64,000 nt of DNA from Phalacrocorax aristotelis (Eukaryota; Chordata; Aves; Suliformes; Phalacrocoracidae), in the NCBI RefSeq assembly GCF_949628215.1, contig NC_134283.1, forward strand, positions 22,608,975 through 22,672,974. The letters are read 5' to 3'. Under the pieces are notes generated by a model. It was not told where the DNA came from. It searched no databases and saw nothing but the letters and a program-made list of their open reading frames with translations. This document shows, in pieces, positions 1-14,100 of the stretch (the stretch's first letter is position 1; each line of letters begins with the position of its first letter). Position numbers and translations under genes: made by a program.

Positions 1-2035
1 TACATTGTCTTTTAAATGTGTAGGATGGCTGCCAATATGAAGGTTTCTTTCAGCTCTTTCTACAGGAAAACTAGCAATTCTCATTCCCCATCTCCTAGAA
101 AAGCTTTTATGTGAATGTAGTTAGAGTTGAAAGATACTGCACTGAACTTCTAGCTTTCACTTCCCCTCCTCCCCATATGTTAAATTATCAAATTACTAAT
201 ATTGTGAAGTTACTTATATGCAAGGAAGCAAACTAATTCTGATGCAGAGAGGTTGTGTTGATGGCTTTAGTGGTAGTTTCCTTCTGTATCAATCTGCTTT
301 GTTGAATTCCTCTTGGTCATGGTACCAGCTAGCTCCCTAGGAGTTTGGTCCAGCTTCGCGCCAGCCTTGTTACCACATCTAAATCTATGTATTTAATTGG
401 GATTGCCTAAATGAATTGCCTGTTTTCTGAAGCCTTGAGCTAACTAGTAGAACTTGCTGTCAATTCAGTTTTGCTGCCTTTAGCACCAATCTGAGCATCT
501 TGCTACCTAATCATGGGGGATGGCTGCCTTTGAAGACAGTGCTGTCAACATAACTGAAGTGAGCTATTTACTCGGAACTAATGTCACGATCATGTATATT
601 CTAGCCTCTGGTCAAGAAGCAGAGCTCTATCTGACTTGGACATTTCTTTCCAGCAGAACAAAATTTTTCAGCCATTGGAATCAGCAGGCTGTGGGAGAAA
701 GGGAAGCATGGTGTCAGATAATGGTAGAAGAATTGAGATGAGAACAATCAGATACAGCAGAGCTGGAGCAGACTCAGCCTAAAGCAATGCTATTTGTCTT
801 TTTGCACAAAGAAGCTACTGGCAAACAAGGATATTTAAGATGGGGTGAAGCAGTGGGCTTGGTGGAGCCAGTCAGAGCATAGGCAGAGCTGCTGGTTTGT
901 GCTGGCACATGTTGTGTCTGTCCTGCAGCTAGAAAGGGGGAAACAATGGCAAAAATTTTTCCAGTAGATGAAGGCTAGATTTGATGTTAATCGCTACTAT
1001 TTGGACAATAGCAGTAAGCTACTGGTGATTAAGTGATTTCAAATTTCTGCTGGTATGAATTTTCTTAAAAGCAAATAATGCAGTCCAGTTAGATGAGGTT
1101 TGAAGAAACAAATGCTGAAAAAACCTGAAGGTGCTTCAAACAACAAGTTGATGATCTGGTCTATAGCCAGGAGTTAAACTTAAGGCAAACAATGGGGGAT
1201 GCTAACAAAAATGTAATAGTGTCGTTAAGATTTAGTAATGAGTGATAGGTGTTGCAAATTAGGAAATGCAGTTCACCTATTTATGACTGAGATATAGAAT
1301 TCAGTTGAATGAGGTCTAATGACAGGGGAAAGACTTGGTAAAAGGTCTCAGCTGCAGGTGTTGAGCTGTGGTATTTGCTTTTAAAGCTTGCTAATGAGCA
1401 AGTTGGAGATGAACTTTTTTCCTTAGAGGGCAGGAAACACTTCCTGTATGGTATTCCCTTTCTGTCTTAAACTGTGGAGTAATGGCGGCCAAGTCTGTCA
1501 TGACCAGGAGACAGTATAGAAGCTGCCTGCAAGATCGGTGAAGGTGCTGTTTGGTGACTTATCTCTGGGATAAATTCCTTCTGCATAGGCGTAGCACAGA
1601 GGTACATGCTGTCCCAAGGCTGTGCTCTTGCAGAATTAGGCACTGCAGCTGTGGGAAGAAATGGGGAAAAGTGAGTCTGTGACACTGCAGATGCTGGGCT
1701 GGTTTGGTAGAAGAAAAACCTTGAAATCATCCACTAGATGACCTGAAACCCCTTTTTATTTAGCTTTTTAAGAATTCTACCCGTGACATACATGGCTTCT
1801 GTGTCAATGACTTGTGTCTACATCCTTTACTTCTTAGTTTATACTTCTCATTTGCAAATAGGGCTAATGACTTTGTTTCTTACTGATTAAAAAGGAACAT
1901 TCTTAGCAGTTTTGTTAAAACTGTAGATGACTTAAGCACTAGAAGTACTGGTGTATCCACAGCACTAGACCCAGATTTAGCTCTGTAATGACTGTTTGCT
2001 ATCAAGTTGTTTTTTGGATTTTTTTTTTTTCCCAG
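1..2035 (+). other. CNOT1: CNOT1 intron 2, 3' part
   Basis: This is intron sequence ending in a T-rich tract and CAG at 2033-2035. The expected start-codon exon was not found here. The small open frame at 520-741 has no recognisable similarity and no splice context. No repeat or RNA gene was recognised. Confidence 0.7.
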
Positions 2036-2143
2036 ATTGTGAATAGGCACGGTCCCGAGGCAGACAGGCATTTACTACGCTGTCTATTCTCGCACGTGGA
2101 TTTCAGTGGCGATGGTAAAAGCAGTGGCAAAGATTTCCATCAG
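2036..2143 (+). CDS. CNOT1: CNOT1 exon 3 (residues 35-70)
   Basis: Starts after a poly-T/CAG acceptor with [12 protein letters not shown] and ends KSSGKDFHQ before GTAAAG. It has 36 codons, phase 0 at both ends, and is part of the N-terminal helical region. Confidence 0.95.
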
Positions 2144-5100
2144 GTAAAGTTTGCACTGAGGTGTCTGTTTAATAGTTTTCGCTGTTACAAATATGCAATA
2201 GGATTTGATCTATTTTAAGCACAAAGGCAGGTTAGAGGTAGTAGCTTCAAGCAAAGTCTTCTGGTATATAGCCTTCCAATTGCAAGCACCTTTTGCCAGT
2301 CCTCAAGTCAGAAGATAATAAATTGTTGACATCTGATGCTTACAGTCCCTTGATCTGGAATGCAGATTGCTTCAGCACAATTGCTCTTTCTGCCCTGTGC
2401 AGTGCTCTATTTTGAAACCCATTTTTTGTCTTTTCAAACGTTGTCCAAATCCACTAAGTAGCACTTCTGGTGCTGGCTGTGTCTGTTCTCAGGAGTGTTT
2501 TCATCCTTAAGCAAGGCATCCTTTGCCACAGACGTTTTAGCTCATAAACAGGAATCAAATACTGTTAGATTTCTATTACAATGTGTGAGGATGCTTACAA
2601 AAAAAGAGACATTGCACACATGGAGAATGATCACTTTTTCAGTCTTAAAAGAAAAACCAAACTAAACCTGAAGAAAACTTGACTGGGAAGAAACGAGTTA
2701 ATGACGATTTGGGTACTTAAACTTAAGCACCTTACCTTTGTTTAGTTTTACTGCACACAGTGGACAGCAGAAGTGTTGTTTTCTCATCCTGCTACAAAAC
2801 AATATAAATGTTCAAGTTATCTTGTTATTTTCAGACTCAATTTCTGATCCAGGAGTGTGCGTCACTGATTACAAAACCAAACTTTATCTCGACGCTGTCC
2901 TACGCCATTGACAATCCGTTGCACTATCAGAAGGTTTGTATGCTTCTTGAAGGGGATCCCCATATGAGAAATTGCAGTCTGTTGGTTTGTAGGAAACCAG
3001 CTGCTTTTCCCTTGTGTTTTTTTCTGGTTTTTTTTCTTTTTTATGGCTAAGATTAGTTGTACTGAACTCTTCAAAAACTGAGCTTGCCCAGAAGTTGGTT
3101 TTTTTTTTGTTAAATTGATCGAGTTACTCAATCACTCAGAGTGATTGCAAACTAATTTTAAAGCTTGATGTAATGTTAGTATTTTGTGGCTTGTATGTGG
3201 CAGCCAGAACCAACATACATCATCATTGCTCCTGTTTCTTTTAATATGAAAGTTGTGAGGGTTTAATAGTGAAAGAGTGGGATATGTGGAAGGAACTTTT
3301 AGTCTAGATGTATCCAAAAATAGTTCCAAAGATGCTTTGTTTAGCCATATAAGCTTTGTGTCAACCTACAGGAGAATAGTTAGTAATATTCCAGGCATGC
3401 AAATGGACTCTTGATAGCTTGCCACATTACAAATGAGACTGATTATATAACAGTTTCCATTTAACTTTTCTTACATCTTTTAGAGTCTAAAGCCTTCACC
3501 CCATTTATTTGCCCAATTGAGTAAAGTCATCAAATTAAGTAAAGTTCAAGAGGTAGGTGAACATTTATTTTAAAAATATTTTTATGGTTTTTGGCTAAGC
3601 TTGTTAGAAAGGATGGTCCCCCCTTACTATGATGTTTGTTCTTGTTTGTAGGTGATTTTTGGTCTAGCTTTACTGAACTCTTTCAGCTCGGATCTACGAG
3701 GTTTTGGTAAGTGAAGCTTCCAAAGTACTGCAGCAGGGAAACTTTTTTTTAAGCAGTGGGTGTTCTAGATAGATGTGTGCCTGCATGACCTGAGTAATGC
3801 AGGACCTTACAATCAGTAGCGCTGTTAAGTGTAACACCATTTTGAAAAGGGCAATAGATAGCACAGTCATCTTGTCTTATATGAAGTTGGAGGTCCTTTC
3901 CATGAAAAACTTGCTAGATAATGAATCAAATTGAGGTACTGTGACATCTTACCTCTTAGTTGTTCATTAATATTTGATTTCTGAGGTATGGATTATGAGA
4001 CTTCTATTTAAGTCTGAACTGTTATGGCTTGTGGTAAACAAACTCTGATTAAGAGAATGGCACCTAGCTAAAAAGAGTCTTCATATTAAAAACATATTTA
4101 GAGTTTTGACTCTAGCCTCTTTTATTTTGAAAAGCTGCCCAGTTTATCAAACAGAAACTCCCGGATCTTTTGCGCTCTTACATTGACGCAGACGTCAGTG
4201 GAAATCAAGAAGGTGGCTTCCAAGATATTGCAATAGAGGTCCTGCACCTTCTCCTCTCCCATCTCCTCTTTGGGCAGAAGGGAGCCTTTGGGGTAGGACA
4301 GGAACAGATTGACGCTTTCCTCAAAACATTACGTAGAGGTAAGTGTGGTGGTGTTCCAGAAGCCTGACTAAATGCAAACTTTGAAATGGATTTTTGTAAC
4401 TTACTGTCGGTGCAGAATGCTGCTGAAATGGTGGGGAGCTTGGCGAGGTGGAACTCAGTAAGCTTTCGTAACTCTAAATGGACAGGAAGATACTGCTGCT
4501 CTGGCGTCAGGCCCTAATGTACTGTTTTTCTTTCAAAGAGCAGTAATGTGGTCTCATGTTTGGGTTTTTTGAAAACTTGTGATCAGTAAGTGTTGAGTGG
4601 GGGGTATCCAAGCCTGTGTTTGCTTGCTTATGGGGGATGGTATCTGTGGATTTAACTAAAGCAACTTAGTGCATTGTAGTTGAAAAACTTGAACTCCTTA
4701 CACTGTAAGGAACATCCATTACCACTTCAAATAGGTGGATTTTAAGCACAGGGTTGTTTATATTGGGTGCAGATCTAGGAGGAAACACTAAAACTGTAGT
4801 TCATTTCCTGGAAGCTACAATGGTCCTTGTGTGATGTCAGGGGATGTTATTGATAGGCTGTGAACTGGTAGTCTGTTCCTTTCTGAAACAAGTGTTTGCT
4901 GTAAACCCATCAGAATCAGGAGGGTTTGGACTCCTGATTCTAAATTTAACTCAACCCAGTCCTTGGCTCTGCACAGACCTAGAGGAAGGCACCCTTTATA
5001 CAAGAGTGAAATATTTATTCTATTTGTTTAAGTGTACCTTCTTTTCTTCGTTAGAGTAAGTATGAACTAAGTGTATTAGCTTCACTTTGCTTTGGGAAGT

Positions 5101-8100
5101 TGGAAACCCTTCTCTGGCCCCGAAGGGTATGGAGGCATCAAGCATCATCTTAAAGATAATGCTGCGTCAGGAGGGCCCACCCATAAGGTGTCTTTGCTGC
5201 TTTCTGCTGTGAGCAAACCTCCCACCCACACATCTGATTCTCTCATTGCTGTCTCTCTCTTAAACTTTGCTTCCCGGGAAGGAAGAAGGGACTATTGTTG
5301 TTTTCCATGCCCAAGAGCCTGGTTTAGATTTGCTAGACTTCTTAGACTCAGTAGCAGCTCCTTTGTTTCCCAGTACTTCCTGATTGGAGGAGAGGCTTTT
5401 GCTCTATTGCTGTATTGTTTCCTGCTCTGCTCTTCTTTTGGATGACTGCTGTTAGTGACAATCTAATTCTAAACTTACCACCAGCACAGCTGCTAGCCCT
5501 TTGGACAGCTGCAGTGAACCTGTATGAACCTAGTCTATTCTACATTCTTGTTCTCTAGGAATATCCAACTGCCAGTAGAGAACTGGGAGCTGGGATGGAG
5601 GAATGCTGCGTGAGTGCCCTCTTGATTTCTGCAGCAGCAGGGAAACTCCAGCACAGCAGTCAAGTTATTTTGAATAGTCACTCATATTCAGCTGGTGTTC
5701 TGGGTGTTTTGACACTTTTTTCTGTTACTCTTGCTTTTAGATTTTCCCCAGGAGCGTTGCCCTGTGGTGCTTGCACCACTTCTATACCCTGAAAAACGGG
5801 ACATTCTAATGGACAGGATCCTGCCTGATTCTGGAGGGATAGCCAAAACCATGATGGAGAGTTCTCTGGCAGATTTCATGCAAGAAGTTGGCTATGGCTT
5901 TTGTACAAGGTTGGTAGGACAATAATTTTCAAGCATCTTGGGTGGCGGTGGTTTTCTTGTTTCTTGAGGCAAAAGGTGAAGAACACTTAAAAGTATTAAA
6001 ACAACTATAACCTCATAAAGTATTATGAGGTTACTTGTTTGGATTCCTGTTTTATATTTTTGCTTTCTTCTAATGTGCATAGCATGTCTGAGATTGCGCA
6101 GGATTTTGTGATGGTAAGAAGTGCTAAGTAAAGGTATTCACGTTCCTTGTAAAGATTTTAAAGAATTTGACTGTCACCCTTTTTTTAAAGTAAAACCAAA
6201 GTGGTGAGGTTGGCATAAATTCCAACTAGATCTTTGGAAGAGCTGTGCTCTTGTGACAGACTCCTGTTAGCTCACCATCCACGTGAAACAGATTGCAGAA
6301 GAACTGAAGGTAGTAGTCTCACTTCAAGAGAGGTTGACCAGCAGTTCTGTTTTACTGGGTTTTGGTCAGTGTGGTACACAGTATTATTGAGATTATTTGT
6401 AGCTGTAGAATCTAATTATGACAGTGAATTGCCAGTGTCTTGGCAGCTGCATCAGTCTTTGCCTGCTTAGGCTTATTTTGGTAAAAGTACAGCTGTCTTG
6501 AACTTGCTCTGGGTCTGTGTGAGTAATCCTAGACCCATATTGCCTGCATCTTCCATAGTGTTCCATATTCTTGCTCTCTGCCCCTAGTCTGGAATGATAG
6601 GTGGGCAGCTCTGTTACCTTGCTGGAGCTGTGTGAAAGGGACTGTCATCCGTAGAGCTGTGGGGGTTTGCAGGAGTGCTGCAAGCAGGACTCAAGATCTT
6701 TGCTTATAGCACCTAGCGCAAGTGTTGCATTACAGGAGCTGTGCTGTTTGTTTATATACATGTGTGAATTGGAATAGTTGCTAGAAGAGTAGAAGGAGGC
6801 TTTAGTCAGAAGTTGTCTATTGAAGAGTTCATTTGGATATATTAAAGGTTTATTTCCTGCAGTATGTCAGCATCTGCACAAATTCAGCTCAATTTCTGAA
6901 TGCAGTTTTTAAGGATTTAGGATAGTGCTCTAATATTGGCAGTGATAATAGGAGCCTGCGTGTGGCTGGTTTTGAAGGGGGCCTTATTCTTAAACCTCAG
7001 TATGAACCTAATGTTTCTTTTAAAGGAAGATGAACTTAAGCATAAGCTAAGAGAAGTAAATGATTCTGTATTTTAAAAGAAAGGCTATTGACTACTTTGA
7101 GATGATGATCAAATCTTGATGATATTAACATAAGTTTCTGTTTAAACAGTGAAGTAAGGAAATACAACGTAAATGTGTTGGAAGATATTGAAAATTATTT
7201 CCTTTGTTAACACACGCCTGGTAATAGAACAATTTTTTTTTTCTACAGTGATGGTGTATAAATCTGGTTGGCCTAACTATGAAGTGTTCACAAAGCGAAA
7301 CAAAAATTGCAAAAAAGGCCTTCAGTTCTAAAGTCTGAACTTAAGCATCTGCTCATTGTTTGCTCTTTTGGCTCCTTGAAGGTTTTTGCTAGTGATCTCT
7401 GATCAGAAACGCGTGGCTTGCATCAGGCTAAAAGGCGTTCCTTCTCAGCTTACCTTTTGAACCGTGCATGTTATTTTGAAGCGTGCCTTCTCAGAGTCTT
7501 TGTTTCACTTCTAGCTAACAGAAAGCTTCAGTCTTTGAAGCTCTGTACCACAGCTCAATACATGGAAGTGGTTTTAAAATAAAACAGTGCTAAACCTACC
7601 CTGTGCTTTTACTTTGACAGAGCGTAGCCTGTGAAACATCTCTCACTGTCACTTAAGTAGACATAGCTTTGAACTGAATACATAGCACAGTATGTTTCAT
7701 GGAAATAATTGCATGGACTTTCTGCTGAATATTTCTTCTTGTCCTGGAATTATGTTACATTGGATCATTTGACTAAGATAACTGAAGTTGAGTGAGTGGT
7801 CTGCAGTTGGCTTCTCCCACCAATCTGTGTCCTGTTCCAACTGTACTCACGGGTCTTGTTTTGGTCTTATGTTGTGCCACAGTGAAACCTGCTTTCATAT
7901 TAAAATCTGTCTGTTTTGTTGCATCTTAGTGTTGAAGAATGTCGCAACATAATCATGCAGTTTGGTGTACGGGAAGTCACGGCTGCCCAGGTTGCCAGGG
8001 TTTTGGGGATGATGGCTCGAACTCATTCGGGGTTGACGGATGGTATTCCATTACAAGTGAGTGGTCTACTGGGGTGGGAATTATATATATGTTAATCAGC

Positions 8101-11100
8101 AGAAAATTAGGAGCTAAAATGCTAGCCTCTACTAATTTAATAATTGCCTTATTGTTCAACACTTATACTTCTAACTCTTCTGCTGTGAATGTCATAATAC
8201 ATTCTTGAATGAAAGATTCTCAGAAGTGTGTGAGTGGTATCATTACCAGTCTGAACGTCTGCTTACCTTCGTGGTGCAGGGAGTTCTGTGGCTAGTGGCT
8301 TTTGAGACTGCTTTATTTTTAACTAGTATTTGATTGAGTGTATTTAACTTGCAGTCTATTTCGGCTCCTGGCAGTGGGATTTGGAGTGATGGGAAAGATA
8401 AAAGTGATGGAGCACAAGCCCATACCTGGAATGTGGAGGTCTTAATTGATGTTCTTAAAGAGCTGGTAAGTCTTGTGAGCATCTTATATGCAGAATATCT
8501 GAAAGAAGGTCGTATCTCAGTGTGAATATAAAGCTTTTTAAGCTCTTAGCAGCCTGAATGGCTTTGAATCTCATTAATGTAATTGCACTGCAGTACTTAA
8601 ATGGTGTTTTTTTTCCTCATAAACAAGAATATTTTGAGGAATTTTTGGAAATAAAAGCTGCCTGAATCGCTGACTTTGGTGCAACTTGGGATTTATTCCA
8701 CGTTGCTCCCACGTACTCCAGCATGTGTTCTCTGAGGGGTTTTATGTTTGAAGTTTTCTCACAGTGGAAAGTTTTGTACATCAGGCACCTTGTTTTGAAA
8801 AGCATCTTGCTGTAGGCATTAATGATGAAAATAAAACAAAATATTTTTGTAGCTACTTATTCCAAAACTCTAAATGAAGAGTCATCGACACAAGAAGCAA
8901 AAATAGCAAAGATTTTCCACCACTTTATAAGCAGCAATTTTTGCAGTTAACTCAGCGAAACATGAGTACCATTTCCTTTAACTGCCTTATATTGGGTGCG
9001 GGTGTTTTTGTGTATGTGTGCTCCCTCTAATCTATGCAGGAGTTACTGTTTTGTTTTTCTAAATCTTGGAACATAAGACTAGCTTTGTCTTTGGTGCTCA
9101 CCTGTCTCTGAAATGAGTGGTCTGCATTCTGCAATGACCATAGTTCCCTCCGAGCTCCCTCATCCTCATGGTTTCACACTCTTGCTGTGAAAAATCTAAT
9201 AGGTGCTTTGCAAGTACTTGCAGTGTACAGTCTTCAAAAGCAAAAGCAAGTTCTGCTTGCCAGTGGGTCAGGCCCCTTGGCCTATTATTGGGGGGCATAT
9301 GGAAGCCTACAAGAGGAATGAGTTAGCATGCTAAGAAAGGAGCTACATGTTTGGGTGGGTTTTGGGTTGGTTTTTTTTTTTTAAAGACTTGGTAATGAAA
9401 TGTTTGAAAGGACAGGCTGCTACTGCCTGTAGTGCTAGGAGAAGTGCAATCTCACAGGCTAGTTTCAAACATTGACTTGCATAAAGTTCTCACAACTATC
9501 TAAATCCTGTTCTTTTTAAAACAAAAACCTTGTTCTCAACTAAAAGTCAGTGGATGTTAAGCTAGATAAAATGCTGATGAAGAGGGGTTCTTACAAGACA
9601 GGACTGCAGATTGTAATGTTCAAAGCTGGCTATTCTCTTTTCTGGCTGCAGAATCCTAGCCTGGACTTCAAGGTAGTAACCTATGAATTGGACCATCCAG
9701 GATTTCAGATTCGTGACAGCAAGGGCCTGCATATTGTAGTGTTTGGCATCCAGAGAGGGCTGGGCATGGAAGTTTTTCCAGTTAATGCCATATACAGACC
9801 TTGGAAACATGCAGAGGGCCAGGTAGGTTTACCAACGTTTCTGCTGTACTGTACAACGCTTGCAAAGTTACTGAATTTCTTGAATGGCAAATGTGGGTTG
9901 GTAATGTGGATTTTTAGCCAAGCCACATTTGAGAACCTGGCCTGTAAGGCATAGGCCTCAAGTAGGTGACTGAAGTACAGTCTGTTAATTGAACAGTGTC
10001 CACGTTGTTTGGGAGATGGTCACTTGCTATACATGTGTGACAACACCTTTGGTTTTAGCAGAGTTCTGATGTGTAATGCAGCTGAGCATAGAACTGTTGC
10101 TGCATGGCTGTGCTCTGAGATTTTTACATGGTTACACAAAGAGGCTCAGCTTTGTGCAAATGATTACCTTCAACATGTCTCTCTGTCATGTTCAGAAATC
10201 CTGTGAGAAGTGTGAGGTTCAGTCTTATGTAAAACACACTGATAGTACATCTTGGCTCATCTCTACTCCTTTTTTGATGTGCATCATTCTCAGAAATGCG
10301 GCAGTTGATAAAGTGAAAGGAACCTGAGACTCTAAATATCTAAACTATTTTTGATGTCTCTTATTCCAGCTCTCCTTCATTCAACATTCCCTCATAAACC
10401 CTGACATCTTCTGTTTTGCTGACTACCCTTGTCATACTGTTGCCACAGACATCCTGAAAGCACCACCAGAGGATGACAATCGAGAAATTGCTACATGGTA
10501 AACCTGCTCTCAACTGCTTTTCATAGCTAGAGTTAGAGTAAGATTATTTGTCTGGTCAAATGTGGCTTTATCTTCACGCAACCAGATTTATTTGTAGCTG
10601 TGTGTACATCCCAGTAAATCAGCCATTAGTATTTGTTCCACGTTTCATCAGTGAAAGTTCTCATATTATCAGAACTTCCTGTGTAATTCCGTAATACCTG
10701 AAAATGTTCTGCCAGCTCTTGCTTTTATTGGAGTCTTCTGGTTGCCTGGAGAATTTCTGCTGGTGTAGTTTGGCAGATGCTGTGAGCTGAGAGGAGGGGG
10801 TAGGGGAGGTATGAATTTAAACCTGTCTTTCCCAGGATGACATTAGAGAAACTTGCTCTACTTGTATGAAAGAAGGCCCTGGGTTTAAGTAGTACCTTTG
10901 TATAGCTATTGCTGAGTTACTGCATGAAGCTGACTAGTGTGACTTTGAGCTGATCTTTACACCCCTTCTTTTAATACAGCTGCGTAGCTGATTTCAGTGA
11001 AGGTATTTGCTTCTGTTTCCATTGTATGGCCCAAAATAGGGAATTGGAGGATGGGGAATATGGCTAAATTGTGGAAGGTGGCAGCAATTACATGTCTGTA

Positions 11101-14100
11101 AAGCAGACAAAACAAGTAGAATATCTTCACAAAGTTTCACAGGGGGACACTTGGAGGTGTTTAAGAAAGTGTATTTCATTTCTGGAAGTGTGTTTCAAGC
11201 TAAATTATCAAAGTGACCCGCCCAAGCTGAAGTTTTTTCAATGTCAGCTTTTAATGCTCTCTCTTCCTTAACAGAATCAGAAGCTTTTAAGCTCTGAGGG
11301 AGTTACTTTTCATGGTTAAGAATGGTCTTGTAGGCTTAACTGTATGTGATAAGAGCTGCAGTATCAGGTTGTTTGCAGTGGGCGTCGCTTTATATTGTCT
11401 TATAGTTGTTGCTACAAAATGCTTGAGTCCAGATTCCTGTAAGCTAACTACTTAGACAACCCCAGCAAAAGTTACTATTTGGTGTTTTTCTTTTGTTAGG
11501 AAGAGCCTGGATTTGATTGAATCTCTGCTACGATTGGCAGAAGTGGGACAGTATGAGCAGGTTAAGCAGCTCTTCAGTTTTCCTATCAAGCATTGCCCAG
11601 ATATGTTAGTATTGGCCTTACTGCAGATCAACACGTCCTGGCATACCTTGCGCCATGAACTCATATCCACACTAATGCCAATTTTCCTTGGCAACCATCC
11701 CAACTCTGCCATCATTTTGCACTATGCATGGCATGGACAGGTAAGTATTCTCACTAGAGCGTGCCTGTAGTTCGTTCATGTAACTGAAAGCTTGTTAAAA
11801 AGGTTGAACTTCGAGAATATCAGTGCTTGTATTGGTTTATGAAATGGCTAATTTAAAACCCAAGAGGTAAATTATATTACACTTTGCATAAACCACTAAT
11901 GAGTTGTCCCCTCCCCATCTTGAAGGAAACTGTAGTGATTTGATTTTCTTTGGGGAAATATATTCAGAACAAAGCAATAATATTCACTGAGAAAATGTTT
12001 CTTGAAAAGTAGAGAGGCCAAAGTTAAGTTTAACAATTTTTTAACACAAGTTCACCAAAGTTTGATTTTATTTTTTTAACTAAACAAAAGAACAAGAACC
12101 TCATAACAGCAGCAACCCCCCCAACAAACTCTCAACCTCACACATTTAAGGTGTAGAAACTTGAAGCAGTAAGAGTAGGAGGAGGTTGAAACCAAAATAA
12201 TCTCCATTGTACTTGCTAAAAAGTGGAGGCTATTCTAGGTATAAAGAAACTTCTATCCCATAAGTTTTAAGAGTCCAGGGTGTTTCTGAAAACTTAGGCT
12301 GGCTGCTGACATTTTTCAAGGAGAGCTCTCACATAAAGACAGGGTAGCCAGGTATGCAAATCCCACACTTTTAATGGGCAAACAAGTAGGCTTTTATGGA
12401 TTTGCCTTTTGATAAGGCCTTTATCATCGTGTCCACTGGTACTTAAACAGATGGGAGTCATAAGTAGCAACTTAAGGCAGAGGAAGCCTGTGGGGTTGGA
12501 GGGAGTCTGCATTAGGAAATATCTTACCCTGTTCAAGTAGTTAATGATAAAAAGCTCGACCTCGGAGGTCTTGGGCCACGTTCACTGCGAATTTATGGCA
12601 ATTTGTTAGCTGAAGTGTTATGAATGTTTTATATGTTTCCTGATAAAAGTCTCTAAAGTGAAGAATGGCGGGTAGGATAGAAAGTGATGTGCTTTTTGCA
12701 TAAGGTCTTGGAATGGCAGAATATGCAACTTTTCCACAGGTTAGGCTTCAGAGTAAAGTACAAAATGATGGCTGCCATGTGACATGGTGCCATTCCACAA
12801 CTTGAGGTTGTCTCACTTTCACAAGATGAGGGAACCTTTAAGCAAAACCCTTGCTGCCATCAAAATCTTAGTTGTGTTTAGTTTAAAATTGCCCCTGTGT
12901 GAGCAAAGAGCTAGATACAGTGTTTTCCATGTTACAGTGTGATGCTGGAGTTCTTACCTCAGGACATTGTGTCAGGCATAACACTTTGTAAATTATTTGT
13001 ATAGTCCAAAAGCAGTTTCTCTACAACTGAGGGGATGTACAGTAGTAGGGGAGAGATGGGGTTGGGGATGTGCATTTGTAGTCATTCTAGATCCTTTAGT
13101 TGTAGCTCCTGGGTAGTTTATTATTGCACAAAAAGAGCCCAACTCAGAAGCTAAGTTCTGAAGCTAAAGAGTAAATATGTTTGCATGTTAAGCTGTAGAA
13201 GTAAAATATCCTACTTAACATTCACATAGTTGTTCCTTTTCCTAGAGGCACGAATTACAATCCTCATTTAATTCTCCTTAGGGTCAGTCTCCTTCGATTC
13301 GTCAGCTTATCATGCATGCAATGGCGGAATGGTACATGAGAGGGGAGCAGTATGACCAGGCAAAATTGTCACGTATTCTTGATGTGGCACAAGACTTGAA
13401 GGTGAGTTTTGCAAAATGCTGCCATTATTTTCTGTCTGGTGTCTTATGCAGACCTGCTCATCTTCTAACAAAAGCTAAGCTTAACTTAGATGTGACTGAT
13501 TTAGTAAAGATTACTTCAGTTAAGCATGTCTGAGTTCAGTTGTTGCTGCTGTACATCATCTTGAAACAAACAAAAAAACCCAACCAAACCAACCCAAAAC
13601 CCAAACCCCAGCCTGTGTTTATGTGACTTGAAGTGCTCCTCAGCTGAGCTGTGTTGTCTGACTACAGATGCATTGTAGCCTGCCCAGTTGTGAACCCAAG
13701 ACATTTTACTTGGTGTTTGAGGTAGAGTTGGTTATCATGGCTTAGCTGACAAGTAACTTGGGAAGCAGTTTAAAAGAATTGCTTGCTTTGTGAATGTACT
13801 GTAAATAAAAAACAGTTTTGACTATTTTAACCTTGAATACCGTTGAAATGGGAATGTAGAAAATACCCTTCAGGTGTTCGTGTGAAGGTGGCACTGCTGA
13901 GCTTTATGGAATGGGGATTTCTTAAGAATACTACTACTTTTCAGTTGTTTACACATTCACAAAAGAGACTAGAAGTTGTGACTGGCTTGTCTGAGGCTTT
14001 TATTGCTTCCTCAAGTTAGATGCAAAATAATTGGGGGTGTCAAAGTGCAAAAGCACCAACTGCTGCTTGAAGTCAGTTTTGTTGTAGCAGTTACTGTGTT

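Noticed and set aside
520..741. Small open frame beginning MAAFEDSAVNITEVSY, considered as the missing CNOT1 first coding exon
   Set aside because: It does not resemble the CNOT1 N-terminus (MNLDSLSLALSQ) and has no donor giving the phase needed by exon 3.
7804..7850. Possible SNORA46 (18S U649 guide): CTCCCA and TCCAACT match the sequences flanking U649
   Set aside because: Only 16 bases separate the two would-be guides, too few for the upper stem. No H or ACA box lies 14-16 bases downstream, and TCCAACT is itself paired in a hairpin. I found no convincing SNORA46 elsewhere in the window.
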